A stretch of 64,000 nucleotides of DNA. Source: Megaustenia siamemsis. Lineage: Eukaryota > Mollusca > Gastropoda > Stylommatophora > Ariophantidae. Positions 1 through 11,306 of this stretch are shown piece by piece. The notes beneath the pieces are model-generated. The model searched no databases. It was given only the letters and a program-made list of their open reading frames with translations, and was not told the origin of the DNA. Where the stretch lies: positions 80,092,465 through 80,156,464 of the forward strand of contig JAVIAB010000124.1 in NCBI GenBank assembly GCA_032433765.1, given 5' to 3'. Position 1 is the first letter of the stretch, and each line of letters begins with the position of its first letter. Both the position numbers and the translations under genes were made by a program.

Positions 1-1897
1 TTAAATGGGATTTAGAAAGGGTCCATGTTTGACTTTCATAGCACAAAGTTGGTATGAAGATGCTATTTATCATTTGTTGTTTAGCTGGCATAGAAATGTT
101 TGGATGTCTTAACAATGGTGAAAGCTGGTATGTGACAGCATTTGCTTTTTGTATTCTCATGTCAATTTCTCTGTCTAGTTTTACATATTCTGTGAACATT
201 GTGCCTAAATACTTGAATTCCTCTACTTATTTTATTTCTTTGTCTTTGATCTTGATGTTTAATGGGTGTCTCAATTTGCTTATTCTTATAGCCTCTGTTT
301 TTGCTGTGTTAATTTTCATACTGTAGTTTGTGCAGCTTTTATCTAGAGATGTTAAATGCTGTTGTAGCAGGTTTTCATCCTCATATATTAGGCATTGGTC
401 ATCTGCGAAGAGTAGCTCATTGATGTTGGAGTTTTCTACCTCTATGTTATTATTTGATTTGTCCTTGTTGTTGGTTGTTTCCTGATTTATTTTGTCCATA
501 TATATGATGAAGAGGAGTGGTGAGAGTACACATCCTTGTCTTACTCCTGTTGTAACCTGAAACTATTCTGACAGACCTTCCGATGTTCTGACGGCACTTT
601 GACTGTTTTTATATAGTGCTATTATATTTTCTAGTAGTTGTCCTGCTACCCCGTATGTTTCTAAAGTTTGCCAAAGTTTGTTCCTGTCCACACGGTCAAA
701 CGCTTTTTCCTGATCTATAAACACTATATTTAAGTTTCTGTCATATTCTATTGTTTTTTCACATAGTTGTCTCATTGTAAATATAGCATCAGTGCAGCTT
801 TTGCCTTTTCTGAATCCGAATTGATTATTACTTAATTGTGGTTCTATTATGTATCTTACTCTCCTCTCTAATATTTTAGCAAACATTTTACCAACTTGAC
901 TCAATAGGGATATTCCTCTGTACATTTCACACTCCCTTTTACTTCCCTTATTCTTCCAAAATGGGACAATGATAGCTTTTTGCCAATCGTCTGGGACTTT
1001 TCTTTCTTCCCAAGCCATATTGAATATGATAGTAAGCCAATCTATAGCTGTTTCCTTACAGGCTAGTAGCATTTCTGTTGTTATTCCATCTATACCAGCT
1101 GCTTTGTTCTTTTTATTCTGTTTCAATGCCCATTCTACTTCTGCTTTAAGTATATTCGGTTCCTGTTCATCATACTGCCTATGTTTAAACTCTGTATTTC
1201 CGTTTGTATTTCCCTGGTTTAATAATTCCTTAAAGTATTCTCTCCATCTGATTATTATGTTTTTCCTGTTGCTGATTGGTCTACCTTTCTTGTCGTTTAT
1301 TATAGTGGTTGGGTTATAATCATTATTTCTTACTCTCATTGCTTTTACACTTTTGAAAAATTCTCTGGGTTCTTCTCTACATGTTTTTGCTAATTCTTCA
1401 CCAAATGCTTTCCATGAGTCTGCTTTTGTTTGTTCTAGGATCTTTTTGCTATCATTTCTGGCTTGTCTATAGTGATTGTAGTCTTCTGTTGTTTTTGTCT
1501 TCTGCCACGTTTTATACTTGTCTTTCTTGTGTTTCACTGCTGATTTTACTACTTCATTCCACCATCTTGTAAGTTTCTTTCTGCTCTTTCCTATATTTTT
1601 CAGACCGCATTTCTCTTGTGTTGACTCTATTAGACCTTCTTTAAACTGTTTCCATGCTTCCTCTATGTTTGTAGGTTGTATTCGGGTTAGGTATTTGTTG
1701 GTTACGGATTCTTCTATTTCTTTTTGTATGTTTACATTCTTTATTGCTTTTAGATCGATTCTTTGTGCTTGAGGTCTTGTAATCTGTAGTTTCCTAATCC
1801 ATTTTTTCTGCCATAGTAAAACAGGCTTATGGTCTGTATCTAATATTGCATTTGGTATAGATCTTGAGTCTGTTATGTCCCTCCTTTGATGTTAGAT
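1..1897 (-). mobile_element. Non-LTR retrotransposon (LINE, type E), truncated at both ends
   Basis: Minus-strand coding runs from the end of the endonuclease domain (DTDHKPVLL near 1830) through the linker and reverse transcriptase (563-1537) to the catalytic region NELLFADDQ (about 420-390), then KYLGT and a thumb-like segment to position 1. Frames shift several times and stops interrupt it. The 5' end stops abruptly near 1897. The protein resembles the element at 35848-37574, so I call both type E here; the clade was not determined. Confidence 0.85.
563..1537 (-). pseudogene. Reverse transcriptase ORF fragment of the LINE at 1-1897
   Basis: 324-residue open segment. It contains GIDGITTEML (fingers), NKGSKRECEMYRGISLL, QFGFRKGKSCTDAIF and IVFIDQEKAFDRVDR, the last being the conserved RT block with the first catalytic Asp. 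The FADD block is downstream in a separate frame (227-499), so the enzyme is broken by frameshift. Retrotransposon remnant, not a host gene. Confidence 0.85.
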
Positions 1898-3310
1898 AGT
1901 TAGAGCGCTAAATTCGAGAAACTTTTGATCTTAACTTCAAACGATGCTTCTACAATAAGAAACAAACAAGTTTCTATAGATGATATAATTATTGGAACGT
2001 AAACATTTGGGATCTAAGCATGAACTAAAAGTACAAATCATGTTAGCTTGTCAAAAATACACACAATGAGTAATTAACTGCACAATTATTTTTCAAACAA
2101 CTCAATGAAACTGGAATTATCACCAAAAATTTAGAAAACAAAATTTATACAATAGACAAGTTTCAGAAAATGTACGAACATACTTCTTTCTGTAAAAAAA
2201 TATAAAATGCGATGAACAAAATTGAATTGCAATATTTATCAAGAAAATATCATAATGGAAGAAGTAGCATGTGAAGTATTAAGTAAACAACTACGAGTAA
2301 TGTTGTAATAATGTAACAACGTTGAATACTTTGAAATAAAATTGGTAATTTTTTTGCCAATGAAAGGTGTCATTGAGAGAAAAAAAAAAAAAAAGAAAGG
2401 CGTGGCATGGCATCAAAGCCGCGGTAATTCCCATACAATTATGCTCTGCCGCCCAGAATAGAAACTTACGATTGGTGCCGTCTTCAACTCAAATTTCCGT
2501 TGCCGAGGCAACATTCACTGATCTTCTCAGAGCGTGAACTCTGGTACCCATTTTTACCTGGTGACTGGATGAGTCACATAAGTTTTTATAAATTTCGAAT
2601 GCCGCTGGTTGCATTAGAGCCCAAGTCGTCTGGTCGTTGGTAATTGTCCCAACTCTACGGGGTATAAACATGAGAATGTAACCGCATGTCGTGATGTCTT
2701 TTATGTGCTGAGAACGATTTCTATTCTTCTGCTTATGTGAGTTTCACAGTTCTAGCATATATACTGAAGTATGACTGCTTTTTATTATCGTCATGTCATT
2801 AACACTAGATCATCATACATTTTCTATAATGTGACTAGAAAATGTTCCTGATGAGGTGGATATCCGATCTTATTTCTCTCCACATTTTATATGTTTGCAT
2901 GGTACGTACATATGGCCTATTTATTCATATAATTCTTCATCCAGTGATGTCCGTAACTTGGCTTCAGTTTTCTTTGCAACATATATTCTATCATTTTGTA
3001 CTTGAATAATAATGATACAAAGAAAATGATACAAAGTTACCAAAAAATGTGAGAGAATGGAAGATCGGTTGTTGTAATAGTCTCACAGTTCTATATTTGA
3101 CTTGAAGACAGGACTTGCTCTGGTCGATGTAAAAAAAGATCATAATTAATCACGAAACAAATACAATGTTCATGTTATGCGCAATATTACATGAAACTGT
3201 TAAAATACATGACGATTAATAAACCTCTAAATATATGTGTATACATGCACGCGCGCGCACACATACATTCACATACACACACATGTATGTGGCCTAGTAG
3301 ATGTTCGATA
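1898..3310. other. Unassigned, AT-rich, with short simple repeats
   Basis: No supportable gene. There is a run of A at about 2380-2394, and a (CG/CA)n-rich stretch at about 3245-3290. Around 2540-2580 the string CTGGTACCCATTTTTACC followed by a Gly/Trp-like GGATGAG resembles the body of the tRNA-derived SINEs found elsewhere in the window; too diverged to call. Confidence 0.4.
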
Positions 3311-3545
3311 TTTTGTAGAATGTAACTGCCATCCATTATTTTGTAGAATGTAACTGCCATCCATTATTTTGTAGAATGCAACTGCCATCCATTGTTTTGT
3401 AGAATGCAACTGTCATCCATTATTTTGTAGAATGCAACTGTCATCCAATGTTTTTTAGAATGTAACTGCCATCCAATGTTTTGTAGAATGCAACTGCCAT
3501 CCATTATTTTGTAGAATGCAACTGTCATGCAATGTTTTATAGAGC
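3311..3545 (+). repeat. 28-bp minisatellite, about 8 units
   Basis: Units starting TTTTGTAGAATGYAACTG repeat every 28 bp from 3311, with single-base variants (GCAAC/GTAAC, CCATT/CAATG). The reverse-strand open frame through it is a by-product. Confidence 0.9.
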
Positions 3546-4131
3546 AATGCTGCTTCAGTCAATATTTTTAATGAAAGTTTCAGCAGCAGCATGAACAAAG
3601 ACAAATCTACATTATATCGAAGGGTTTCACCAGTCTTCTCTTTTATATTTTTGATGACATTTAATTTCATTGTTGAACATTGTACCATATTGTTGTTCAA
3701 TGTGTTATGGTTGGCCTTCTCCAGACGATCACTATTGAGCACAAAAGGATAATTCTGTTAAGCTTCTCTGATTCCAAACATGAAACATCCAATAATTTGT
3801 GATGAATAATTGTAATTTAGTTTTGTTTACGGCCTTGTTACAGGTTTTCGATAGCGTTGTTTCAGACGTCCCTTACTTGAAACACAAAATCTCCTCGGAT
3901 TTAAATCTTTTTATTTTTTATATTCGTATTGTTGCTGTAGTCCACAGCTGGTGACGTGTTTATTCAGTAGTGATTGATCAATTAAAAAGAATGACGGTAA
4001 TTTAAAACTGTATTTATAACGCGGACCTGGTGTTAGTTTCGTAAAGAAAAAGTTCTCAGAGGATGCAACAAGTAAACAGAGTACATGATTGTTTGACTTT
4101 TGTGCAGAAACACAAAATGAAAAATTGTTTA
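3546..4131. other. Unassigned
   Basis: No gene, known repeat or RNA structure recognised. Confidence 0.3.
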
Positions 4132-4335
4132 GCCACGTATCTCGATCGTGTGGTCTAGCAAGGTCATTCTTGGAGGGAATGTGAAAGGAGCGAGAGAGGT
4201 AAGCAGGTAAAGAGATGGGAACAGAACACCAATCAAAGGACAGGCCTCGATTTTGCAAACTCTCGCAGAATAAATGAAGATAGAGAGAGAGATGGAGAAG
4301 GTTGACGAAGTCTGCCAGTGGTAGAGGCAGGCACC
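4132..4335 (+). mobile_element. LINE 3'-terminal coding fragment (type J, plus strand)
   Basis: Forward translation in two frames gives GHVSRSCGLARSFLEG and then TGLDFANSRR...EVCQW, the C-terminal signature of a LINE reverse transcriptase that also occurs at 50205-50480 (SLARS/STGLAKI..., ELTGMSF..SQRA). Stops and a frameshift interrupt it. The minus-strand 142-aa open frame over the same bases is a shadow. Confidence 0.6.
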
Positions 4336-4587
4336 CCAAGATTAAGAGAAGAATATGAAGATTGTGTTGATTGACATTAAGTTACACACAGTCGGATGTC
4401 ATTGATACTTTAGTTCATTTGCCTATTTGTGTCTGTTCAAGAAGATAAATACACTTGCTTCTTCTATTATATATTCAAAGTGGTTAGCAGAAGATATTTT
4501 ATTTTTTACTTAAAAACTGTTGTAGATCAAAATTGAACATTGCATCCTCCGAAACTTAAATTTGCCGATATCTAATAATTGTATAAA

Positions 4588-5011
4588 ATGCATTCATCAT
4601 CATCATGTACCGTACCGGTTGGCGATCATGTCCATCCACAATTTTCTATTCTTCCTTGCGTTTGGTATTTATATTCTAATGTCTTTCTTTTTGTCTTCTT
4701 CCTGCATATATTGAGATATAGTTCAAATTTAGAACTGTTTCTTCGACTGATTTTTCTTCAAAATAGCAATTTTCTTCTTGGCAAATTTGATTTTTAATTA
4801 CTCTCGTGCTTCCTTTGTTGATTTCAAGTATTATTCTGCTAAACCTCGAATGCAAGGCAATAGCTTGTGTTGCATAGCGTCCACGTTGCTGTTGATGGGC
4901 TTTCTTCGTCAGCGAAATACAAGTCCTCAATTGAGAACTAAATTTTCACTTAATAACAATGGTATCTCTACATCAATTCTTCATTATAGATTCGATGTCA
5001 TTAACGAATAA
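4588..5011 (-). mobile_element. Possible LINE 3'-end fragment with (ATC)n tail
   Basis: 4590-4660 reads TCATCATCATGTACCG then GGCGATCATGTCCATCCAC, the same 3' end (minus orientation) as the better preserved element at 63539. The sequence to 5011 is open on both strands but not recognised. Confidence 0.45.
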
Positions 5012-7490
5012 TATCATCATCAAGTACCGGGCCTGCTGGCGTAGGTGATCATGTCTCTCCACAACTTTCGATCTCGACTGTTCTTTATCATTTCTGTTGT
5101 TGACCTTCTGCCAAGACATTCTCTTAAAATGTCTGGTATTTTTTTCTCGTTGCTTCCCTCTATCTCTTCGTCACTCAAGTTTCCCAGTTGTTACAATATA
5201 TTCCAGCTGTTCTATTCTCATTGCATGGCAAAAAAATGATGATTCTGTTTCTTCCTAATATTGGAAATTAGCTCTCTTTTTTGCTTTGGCCTCTTTCAGA
5301 ACATTGTCATTACTCTTCTTAGCTGTCCATGGTATTCTCAACATTCTTCTGTAAAATCGCATTTCTACAGACTCCAGTGATTTTCTTGTCCGTTTTCCTA
5401 TTGTCCATGACTCACGTCCATATAGTAAGACTGGCTCTACATAACATTTAAGAACTCTTTTTCTTGTTTCTATTGTCAAAAATGGATTGCATAATATCTT
5501 CCTCGTGTTTTGGAAAGCTGCTTTTGCCTGAGCCATTCTGCATCTCACCTCTTTTGTACATCTTCCGTCTGAGGTTAACAAAGTTACCAAATAGTTACAT
5601 TCGTTTACCTGTTTTAATATTGTTCCACTTGTCTTTATTTTGCACTGAGGTGATGTCTTTTTCTTTGTTGTTACCATTACCTCTGTGTCTTTTTGCTATT
5701 AAGGCTGAGTCCTTTATTTTTGCTTTCTTTTATAATATTATCTAGCATTTCTTGTAGCTCATTTTCACTCTTAGCGATTAAGACTGTATCATCAGCATAC
5801 CTTTGATTATTTATATTATGACCTGCCTCCAATTGTTATTCCAGGCATGCCCCTTATGGATCTTAAAATAATCTCACTATAAATATAAAACAAATCTGAT
5901 GACATCACAAAACCTTGTTTAACACCCTGTTTTATTTGTTGAAACATTCCCAATTGGTTTCCAGTTCTTATGGCCGCTGTTTGTTGCCAGTACATGTTCT
6001 TTATTATTCTTAGATCTTTGCTGTCTACGTTTATGCTTTCTAAAATTTTGATTATTTCTGGGTGCTTTACTTTGTCAAATGCCTTGGTGTAATCTATGAA
6101 ACATAGATATAGATCTGTTTTCACCTCTATGGCTCTTTCTACTAAAGATCTTATGATATAAATGGCATTGCTTGTTCCTTTATCTTTAACAAAACCGCAC
6201 TGTTCATCGCTAATTTCTGGACTGATTTTGTTTCGCACTCTTCGCATGATCATTCTTATTAATATCTTAGTCATGTGACTCATAAGGCTTATTGTGCGAT
6301 GATCATCGCATTCAATCGCACCCCATTTCTTTGGTAGGTCTATGAATATTGATTTGAGCATGTCGTCTGGTATATATCCGCCGTTTTTCTTCCTGTTAAT
6401 TACTCATTTTTTTGTATATAGCTTTAGCATCTCCTTTTTGCTGCATTTCAATCTCTTTGCATCTTTCTTTTAGCCATGCTTCTTTTGCTTCATTACATTT
6501 TACTACAATTTCTTTATTTAATCTCTTATACTATCTTCATTTTCTTTATTTCTTCTTCTTGTATCCATTAGCTGCAAAATGTCGTCTGTCATGCATTTTT
6601 TTTCTTGAATTTGTGCTCACTGGTGGTATAAACTCTTTTGCTGTTTGTTGCATTGATTCTTTTAGCATTTCCCACTGTTCATCAATGCTTTGTATCTTCT
6701 CTATTGCATTGTACCGGTTCTGAATTGTGATTTTATATTTCTCTTGCAGCTTCTTGTCTGATTTTAGTAAATCTAAATTTAACTTGATGTTAACTGAGGC
6801 TCATTGTGTTGTTTTTAATTTTACTCTAAGCTTTCCCACAACTGGTACATGATCACTATTGCAGTCTGCCCCTGGTCTCGTTTTCACACACACCAGACTG
6901 TTTCTAAATCTATTGCTTATCATTATATAATCAATTTGATGACGTGCGTTGTCCCCATGGCTTTTCCATGTCCACAGACGTCTTGGATGTTGTTTAAACC
7001 AGGTGTTTCCTCTCATCATGTTGTGTGTTTTTGCCCAGTCAATAAGTTTCTCACCTCTTTCATTCCTCTCGCCTAAGCCATAATGACCAACTACTTCCTG
7101 AACTCTTTCCTTTCCTACTTTTGCGTTAAAATCCCCTAGAACTAAGGTGTTTTCATGTGGTTTGCATTAAGTGCCTCATTTAACTCGTTGTAAAATGTAT
7201 CAATTGTTTCCTCAAGACTGTCTGCTGTTGGTGCATAAACTTGTATAAGATTTATGTCTATTGGCTTTCCATTCAATTTCACTAAAAGGACTCTGTCATT
7301 TATTGGGTAAAAGCCTTTCACTGTTCTTGCCCTTTCTGCATCCAAGATGATACTTACTCCTCTTTGGTGTTCAGTACCTCCAGAATAGATTATTTTTTGT
7401 TTATCAGAATACATCTCTCCTGATCCGGTGTATCTCATTTCGCAAAGTCCCAGTAATTGTAAGCCTATTTTTTTTTCATTTCTTGTATGA
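5012..7490 (-). mobile_element. LINE with endonuclease and RT (type F, RTE-like), decayed
   Basis: In minus orientation: endonuclease pieces 7438-7142 (GEMYSDKQKIIYSGG, IQVYAPTADS) and 7019-6801 (NSDHVPVV, the catalytic DH region); RT 6361-5816 (CGFVKDKGTSNAIYIIRS, CFIDYTKAFDKV, KQGVKQGFVMSSDLF); a YADDT catalytic block at about 5800-5780; the C-terminal domain 5677-5255; and a 3' end with ATCATCATC at 5012. Frameshifts separate the pieces. The (GAT)n-type 3' tail is characteristic of RTE-like elements (established knowledge); clade assignment is inference. Confidence 0.8.
5816..6361 (-). pseudogene. RT ORF fragment of the type F LINE
   Basis: 181 residues covering RT blocks from GAIECDDHRTISLMS through LCFIDYTKAFDKVKH to GVKQGFVMSSDLFYIY. 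The next block, YADDT, lies immediately downstream but out of frame, so this copy is inactive. Confidence 0.75.
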
Positions 7491-7504
7491 TGTTTTCTAT
7501 GTTC

Positions 7505-8716
7505 TATCTATGTAATATGTTAACATTATTAATGCTTATGTAATATATTAACATTATTAATATCTATGTAATATATTAACATTATTAATATATATGTAAT
7601 ATATTAACATTATTAATATCTATGTAATACATTAACATTATTAATATATATGTAATACATTAACATTATTAATATCTATGTAATATATTAACATTATTAA
7701 TATCTATGTAATATATTAACATTATTAATATCTATGTAATATATTAACATTATTAATATCTATGTAATATATTAACATTATTAATATCTATGTAATATAT
7801 TAACATTATTAATATTTATGTAATTCTATTGACCTTTCGAGCCGTAACCGGCCCATAGGGCGTAGACCAAGATACACCTTCTCCTATATGAATTTTTGTT
7901 CTAGCAGTTTTCTTTTAAAGATATTTTATCAAATCTCGCCATCTGTCTCTGTTCTGTGCAAGCAGTTCTATCTCATTGAGGGAGCCGATTCCTGCTGCTC
8001 TTGCCTCTCTCATCAATGTTCTTCTCAGTGTCTCCCTGGGTCTTCCTCTTTTTCTTTTACCTGTTGTTTCCCATATGAGGGCTTGCTTTGCTATTCGATT
8101 ATTATCTCTTCTCATCACATGTCCAACGTATGACCATCGTCTTTTCTTTATTACTGAAGATATTAGTGGTTGATTGGCGATTTCTCTAATTTCCTCGTTT
8201 GTTTTGAATTCGTTCCATTCTATACCAAGTATTTTCCTTAGACATTTATTTTCGAATGCGTTCAACTTTGTTTCTATTATTTATGTAATACATTAACATT
8301 ATTAATATCTATGTAATACATTAACATTATTAATATCTATGTAATACATTAACATTATTAATATCTATGTAATATATTAACATTATTAATATCTATGCAA
8401 TATATTAACATTATTAATATCTATGTAATATATTAACATTATTAATATCTATGCAATATATTAACATTATTAATATCTATGTAATACAGTCACATTATTA
8501 ATATCTATGTAATACAGTCACATTATTAATATCTATGTAATACAGTCACATTACTAATATCTATGTAATATATTAACATTATTAATATCTATGTAATACA
8601 GTCACATTATTAATATCTATGTAATATATTAACATTATTAATATCTATGTAATATATTAACATTATTAATATCTATGTAATACAGTCACATTATTAATAT
8701 CTATGTAATATATTAA
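7505..8716 (+). repeat. 28-bp AT-rich minisatellite, interrupted by a LINE
   Basis: Units of the form TATCTATGTAATATATTAAC plus ATTATTAA repeat at 28 bp in 7505-7824 and again in 8278-8716. In the right part a variant with CAGTCACATT alternates with the standard form. The gap is a 453-bp LINE insertion. Confidence 0.92.
7825..8277 (-). mobile_element. Young LINE (type G) 3' fragment inserted in minisatellite, 12-bp TSD
   Basis: Flanked on both sides by TATTTATGTAAT (7813-7824 and 8278-8289); the TTTATG variant occurs nowhere else in the array, so this is a real target-site duplication. It encodes on the minus strand the last 116 residues of a LINE RT (RKILGIEWNEF, GHVMRRDNNRIAKQAL, GRPRETLRRTL, RWRDLIKYL) plus 3' UTR, and ends in a short TCTA remnant. 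Only one base differs from the copy at 60374 over the shared span of about 440 bp. Confidence 0.93.
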
Positions 8717-8859
8717 CGCCAGCTGAACTGTCAGTTCCCCATTAACCTCGCTAGCAAAATCAAGGCCCACCGAACTAACGTTGTTTTTATAACTATATAG
8801 ATATAGTACTTTACTATAAACAAATAATAAAGGATGACAGCTATCATAGTGCTTATTTG

Positions 8860-9118
8860 TTTCTCCTTCCTCTTCCTCTTTCCTTCCTCATCTGCCTTTC
8901 AGCGTCGAGGGGAGATATAGTTTGTCGTCTTTTGCTCTTCTGTTCGCCTCTGCTGCTGTTATGTTTCTTAGTGCTTCTAATATTACATCGACCCATCTTT
9001 TTCGTGGTCGACCCTTGGGTCTGGTGTTCTCACAACATTTGTTGAAGGCTCGTTGTGTTGTGTTTTGTTCTTTATGCCTTGTCACGTGGCCAAACCATTT
9101 TATCTGTTGTTTCCTTAT
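8860..9118 (-). mobile_element. LINE 3' fragment (type E)
   Basis: Minus frame 9085-8888 encodes TRHKEQNTTQRAFNKCC...RPKGRPRKRWVD, the RT C-terminus, followed by GVEG-type 3' UTR and a purine-rich tail. It matches the 3' part of the element ending at 35848 (shared GTCGAGGGGAGA). Confidence 0.7.
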
Positions 9119-9236
9119 ATATTATATCTTATTTTATCTGCTTATTTGTTTAACAGTAGGAATTCAAATTTATTTGCGTTAATCTCATTTACTGTTGTTT
9201 TCATAATACTCAGCGTATCATTATGTGTACTTCTAG

Positions 9237-9836
9237 GTGAAAGGTATCTTCACTTCCAAGAGAGTTGTGATCATCATCGTGTGCCTGTATGTTGTCCTGC
9301 TGACAAGCGTAGCGCCGGTGTATGTCGCCAACAATCTAGGACTAGTGTTCTCCCCAATGAGGAACAAGACACTTCTCGGGCTCGTTTACGCTAAAAACAG
9401 AGAACGTCTAGAGCAAGCTTCGTTTACTGTCAACAACGTGCTGCTTCCGTTCACATCGTTCATCGTCATCATTATCTGCACTGTTGTCCTGGTAATTAAA
9501 CTGCGCAGCAAAACAAAATGGCGAAATCAATCAACAACGATAAACCAAAGCGAGAAAATCTCCAGCCGAGACCAGAAGGTTGTCAAGATGGTGGTAATGA
9601 TTTCCACCCTCTTTATCGTTTGTTTTGTTCCAGTCTCGGTCATCTTTATTGTTTACATGATAATTCCAGGCTTTTTCATTGACGGTCAATATAGAAATAT
9701 GAGTATATTCTTCTTTGGTCTTGGATTGATGCTGGAATCAACTAATTCGGCTTCCAATATATTCATTTACTATGTAATGAGCAGCAAATATAGAACTACA
9801 TTCCTGAATTTGTTTCACATCAAAATACAGTCATAA
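9237..9836 (+). CDS. Receptor C, last exon only (TM4-TM7 of a class A GPCR)
   Basis: 600-nt exon, 199 residues plus TAA stop, preceded by acceptor ...acttctag|GTGAAA in the same phase as the last exons of A and B. It encodes TM4 (VVIIIVCLYVVLL), ECL2 with sequon NKT and no Cys, TM5, ICL3 with SEKISSRDQK, TM6 (CFVP), and TM7 (SNIFIYY). There is no frameshift or internal stop. I could not find a matching TM1 or TM2-TM3 exon between 1 and 9236. Introns in A and B reach 8.6 kb, so the upstream exons may lie off the left edge; alternatively this is an orphan exon. A candidate AATAAA is at 10042-10047. Confidence 0.75.
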   Translation: MKGIFTSKRVVIIIVCLYVVLLTSVAPVYVANNLGLVFSPMRNKTLLGLVYAKNRERLEQASFTVNNVLLPFTSFIVIIICTVVLVIKLRSKTKWRNQSTTINQSEKISSRDQKVVKMVVMISTLFIVCFVPVSVIFIVYMIIPGFFIDGQYRNMSIFFFGLGLMLESTNSASNIFIYYVMSSKYRTTFLNLFHIKIQS

Positions 9837-10123
9837 TTACGGTATCTGTTTTATCTATTTTCCTTACCATAATTTTTCTTGGTCTTGTATAGATGTTTGT
9901 TATTCTTTCACTCACACTTGCTTTAAAGGTCAACTACACTACTAGCATTACCAGACTTGCTCTCAACTAGAACCCACAGGGGAATAGGAAACAAAGGCTG
10001 GGAGACACGTGAAGGTGAGATTTTGAGACAGTGAGCAGAGAAATAAATTAAAAAGAGAGAAAACTAGAAGAGACAGGAAAAGAGCAGAGAAGGTTAGAGG
10101 CATCTTTATGATGGTTTGTAGTC
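9837..10123. other. 3' flank of receptor C exon, unassigned
   Basis: No gene seen. It contains the AATAAA at 10042-10047 that could serve the upstream receptor exon, followed by a purine-rich stretch. Confidence 0.35.
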
Positions 10124-10572
10124 ATATCTTGGTGTGTCCTTGTTAATCATGTCTCATATCTTTATGTGTGTATGTGTTTAGTCATATCTCATATCTTAGT
10201 GTGTATCATGTGTCATATCTTTGTGTGTGCATGTTAGGGTTAGATATCTCATATCTTTGTGTGCATGTTTATATTAGTCATATCTTTATGTGTGCATACC
10301 TGTGTATGTCACATCTCATATCCTTGTGTGTGCATGTCTATGTTGATCATATCTCATATTTTTGTGTGCATGTCTATGTTAGGCACGTGTCATATCTTTG
10401 TGTGTGCATGTCTATGTCAGTCATATCTCATATCTTTATGTGCATGTTTATGTTAGTCATGTGTCATATATCTTGATGTGTGTCAGTGTTAGTCATGCCT
10501 CGTATCGCTGTGTGCAAGTCTGTGTTGGTCACATCTCCTATCTTTGTGTGTGTATGTCTGTGTTAGTCACCT
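10124..10572 (+). repeat. Degenerate minisatellite, TCATATCTCATATCTTTGTG units
   Basis: About a dozen irregular units of 33-40 bp built from CATATCTTTGTGTG and GCATGTCTATGTTAG. The forward open frames rich in His/Tyr/Cys/Val are repeat translation. Confidence 0.85.
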
Positions 10573-11018
10573 CTAGTGACTCGGGCAGATGGTGCTCGTA
10601 AACCTGGGAGGGCCGACCATCTAAGGGCAGAATCCCCCTACAGAAAAGATCATCTGCTGCCTTGCAGGAAGACTGCGGAAAATCAAAGGCTAAGGAATCC
10701 AAACCTGAATAAAATACTGGCTGAAATCGGATGCACTGGGCCACTGGCGCAGAACACAGTGCAACGTTTTAACGGGTGTTCAATTCAGAGTGGATCTGGC
10801 ACTCTAATTGTGATGTTCTGCCTGTGGGGGCGATCAACACACTAAACCTGACAGCAGACTTCACGTGAGAGTCTGGGATCCTACTCTGATTTAGTCCTGA
10901 TCGCAGAGAGAGAGAGAGAGAGAGAGAACAGAATACAATAGAACAGAACAATTCATGTCGGACAGTATAGTTGGATACTGCAGTCGGTCAATGCATTTGG
11001 ATAATGTAGTCGCATATT
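10573..11018. other. Unassigned, with (GA)n at 10908-10928
   Basis: 10575-10905 is GC-richer than its neighbours and non-repetitive within the window; not recognised. A GAGAGA run and an AGAACAGAAT stretch lead into the next array. Confidence 0.35.
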
Positions 11019-11306
11019 GCAGTCGAACAGTACAAACGAACGAAACTTTGGGGCAATTTAGTCACTTATTGCAGTCGAACAGTTCAAGCGAACGAAACTG
11101 TGGGGCAATTTAGTCACTTATTTCAGTCGAACAGTTCAAGCGAACGAAACTGTGGAGCAATTTAGTCTCTTCTTGCAGTCGAACAGTACAAACGAACGAA
11201 ACTGTGGGGCAATTTAGTCACTTCTTGCAGTCGAACAGTACAATCGAACGAAACGGTGGGACAATTTAGTCAACTATTGCAGTCGAACAGTGCGATCTAA
11301 GAAAGC
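11019..11306 (+). repeat. 52-bp tandem repeat, about 5 units
   Basis: GCAGTCGAACAGT recurs every 52 bp (11019, 11071, 11123, ...). Each 52-bp unit looks like two diverged 26-bp halves (TGTGGGGCAATTTAGTCAC... and GTCGAACAGTTCAAGCGAAC...), and it abuts the 26-bp array with no gap. Confidence 0.85.

Noticed and set aside
2489..2671. 60-aa minus-strand ORF
   Set aside because: Short, unsupported, and near sequence that vaguely resembles a SINE body.
3911..4339. 142-aa minus-strand ORF
   Set aside because: Lies opposite a plus-strand LINE C-terminal remnant, whose translation is recognisable.
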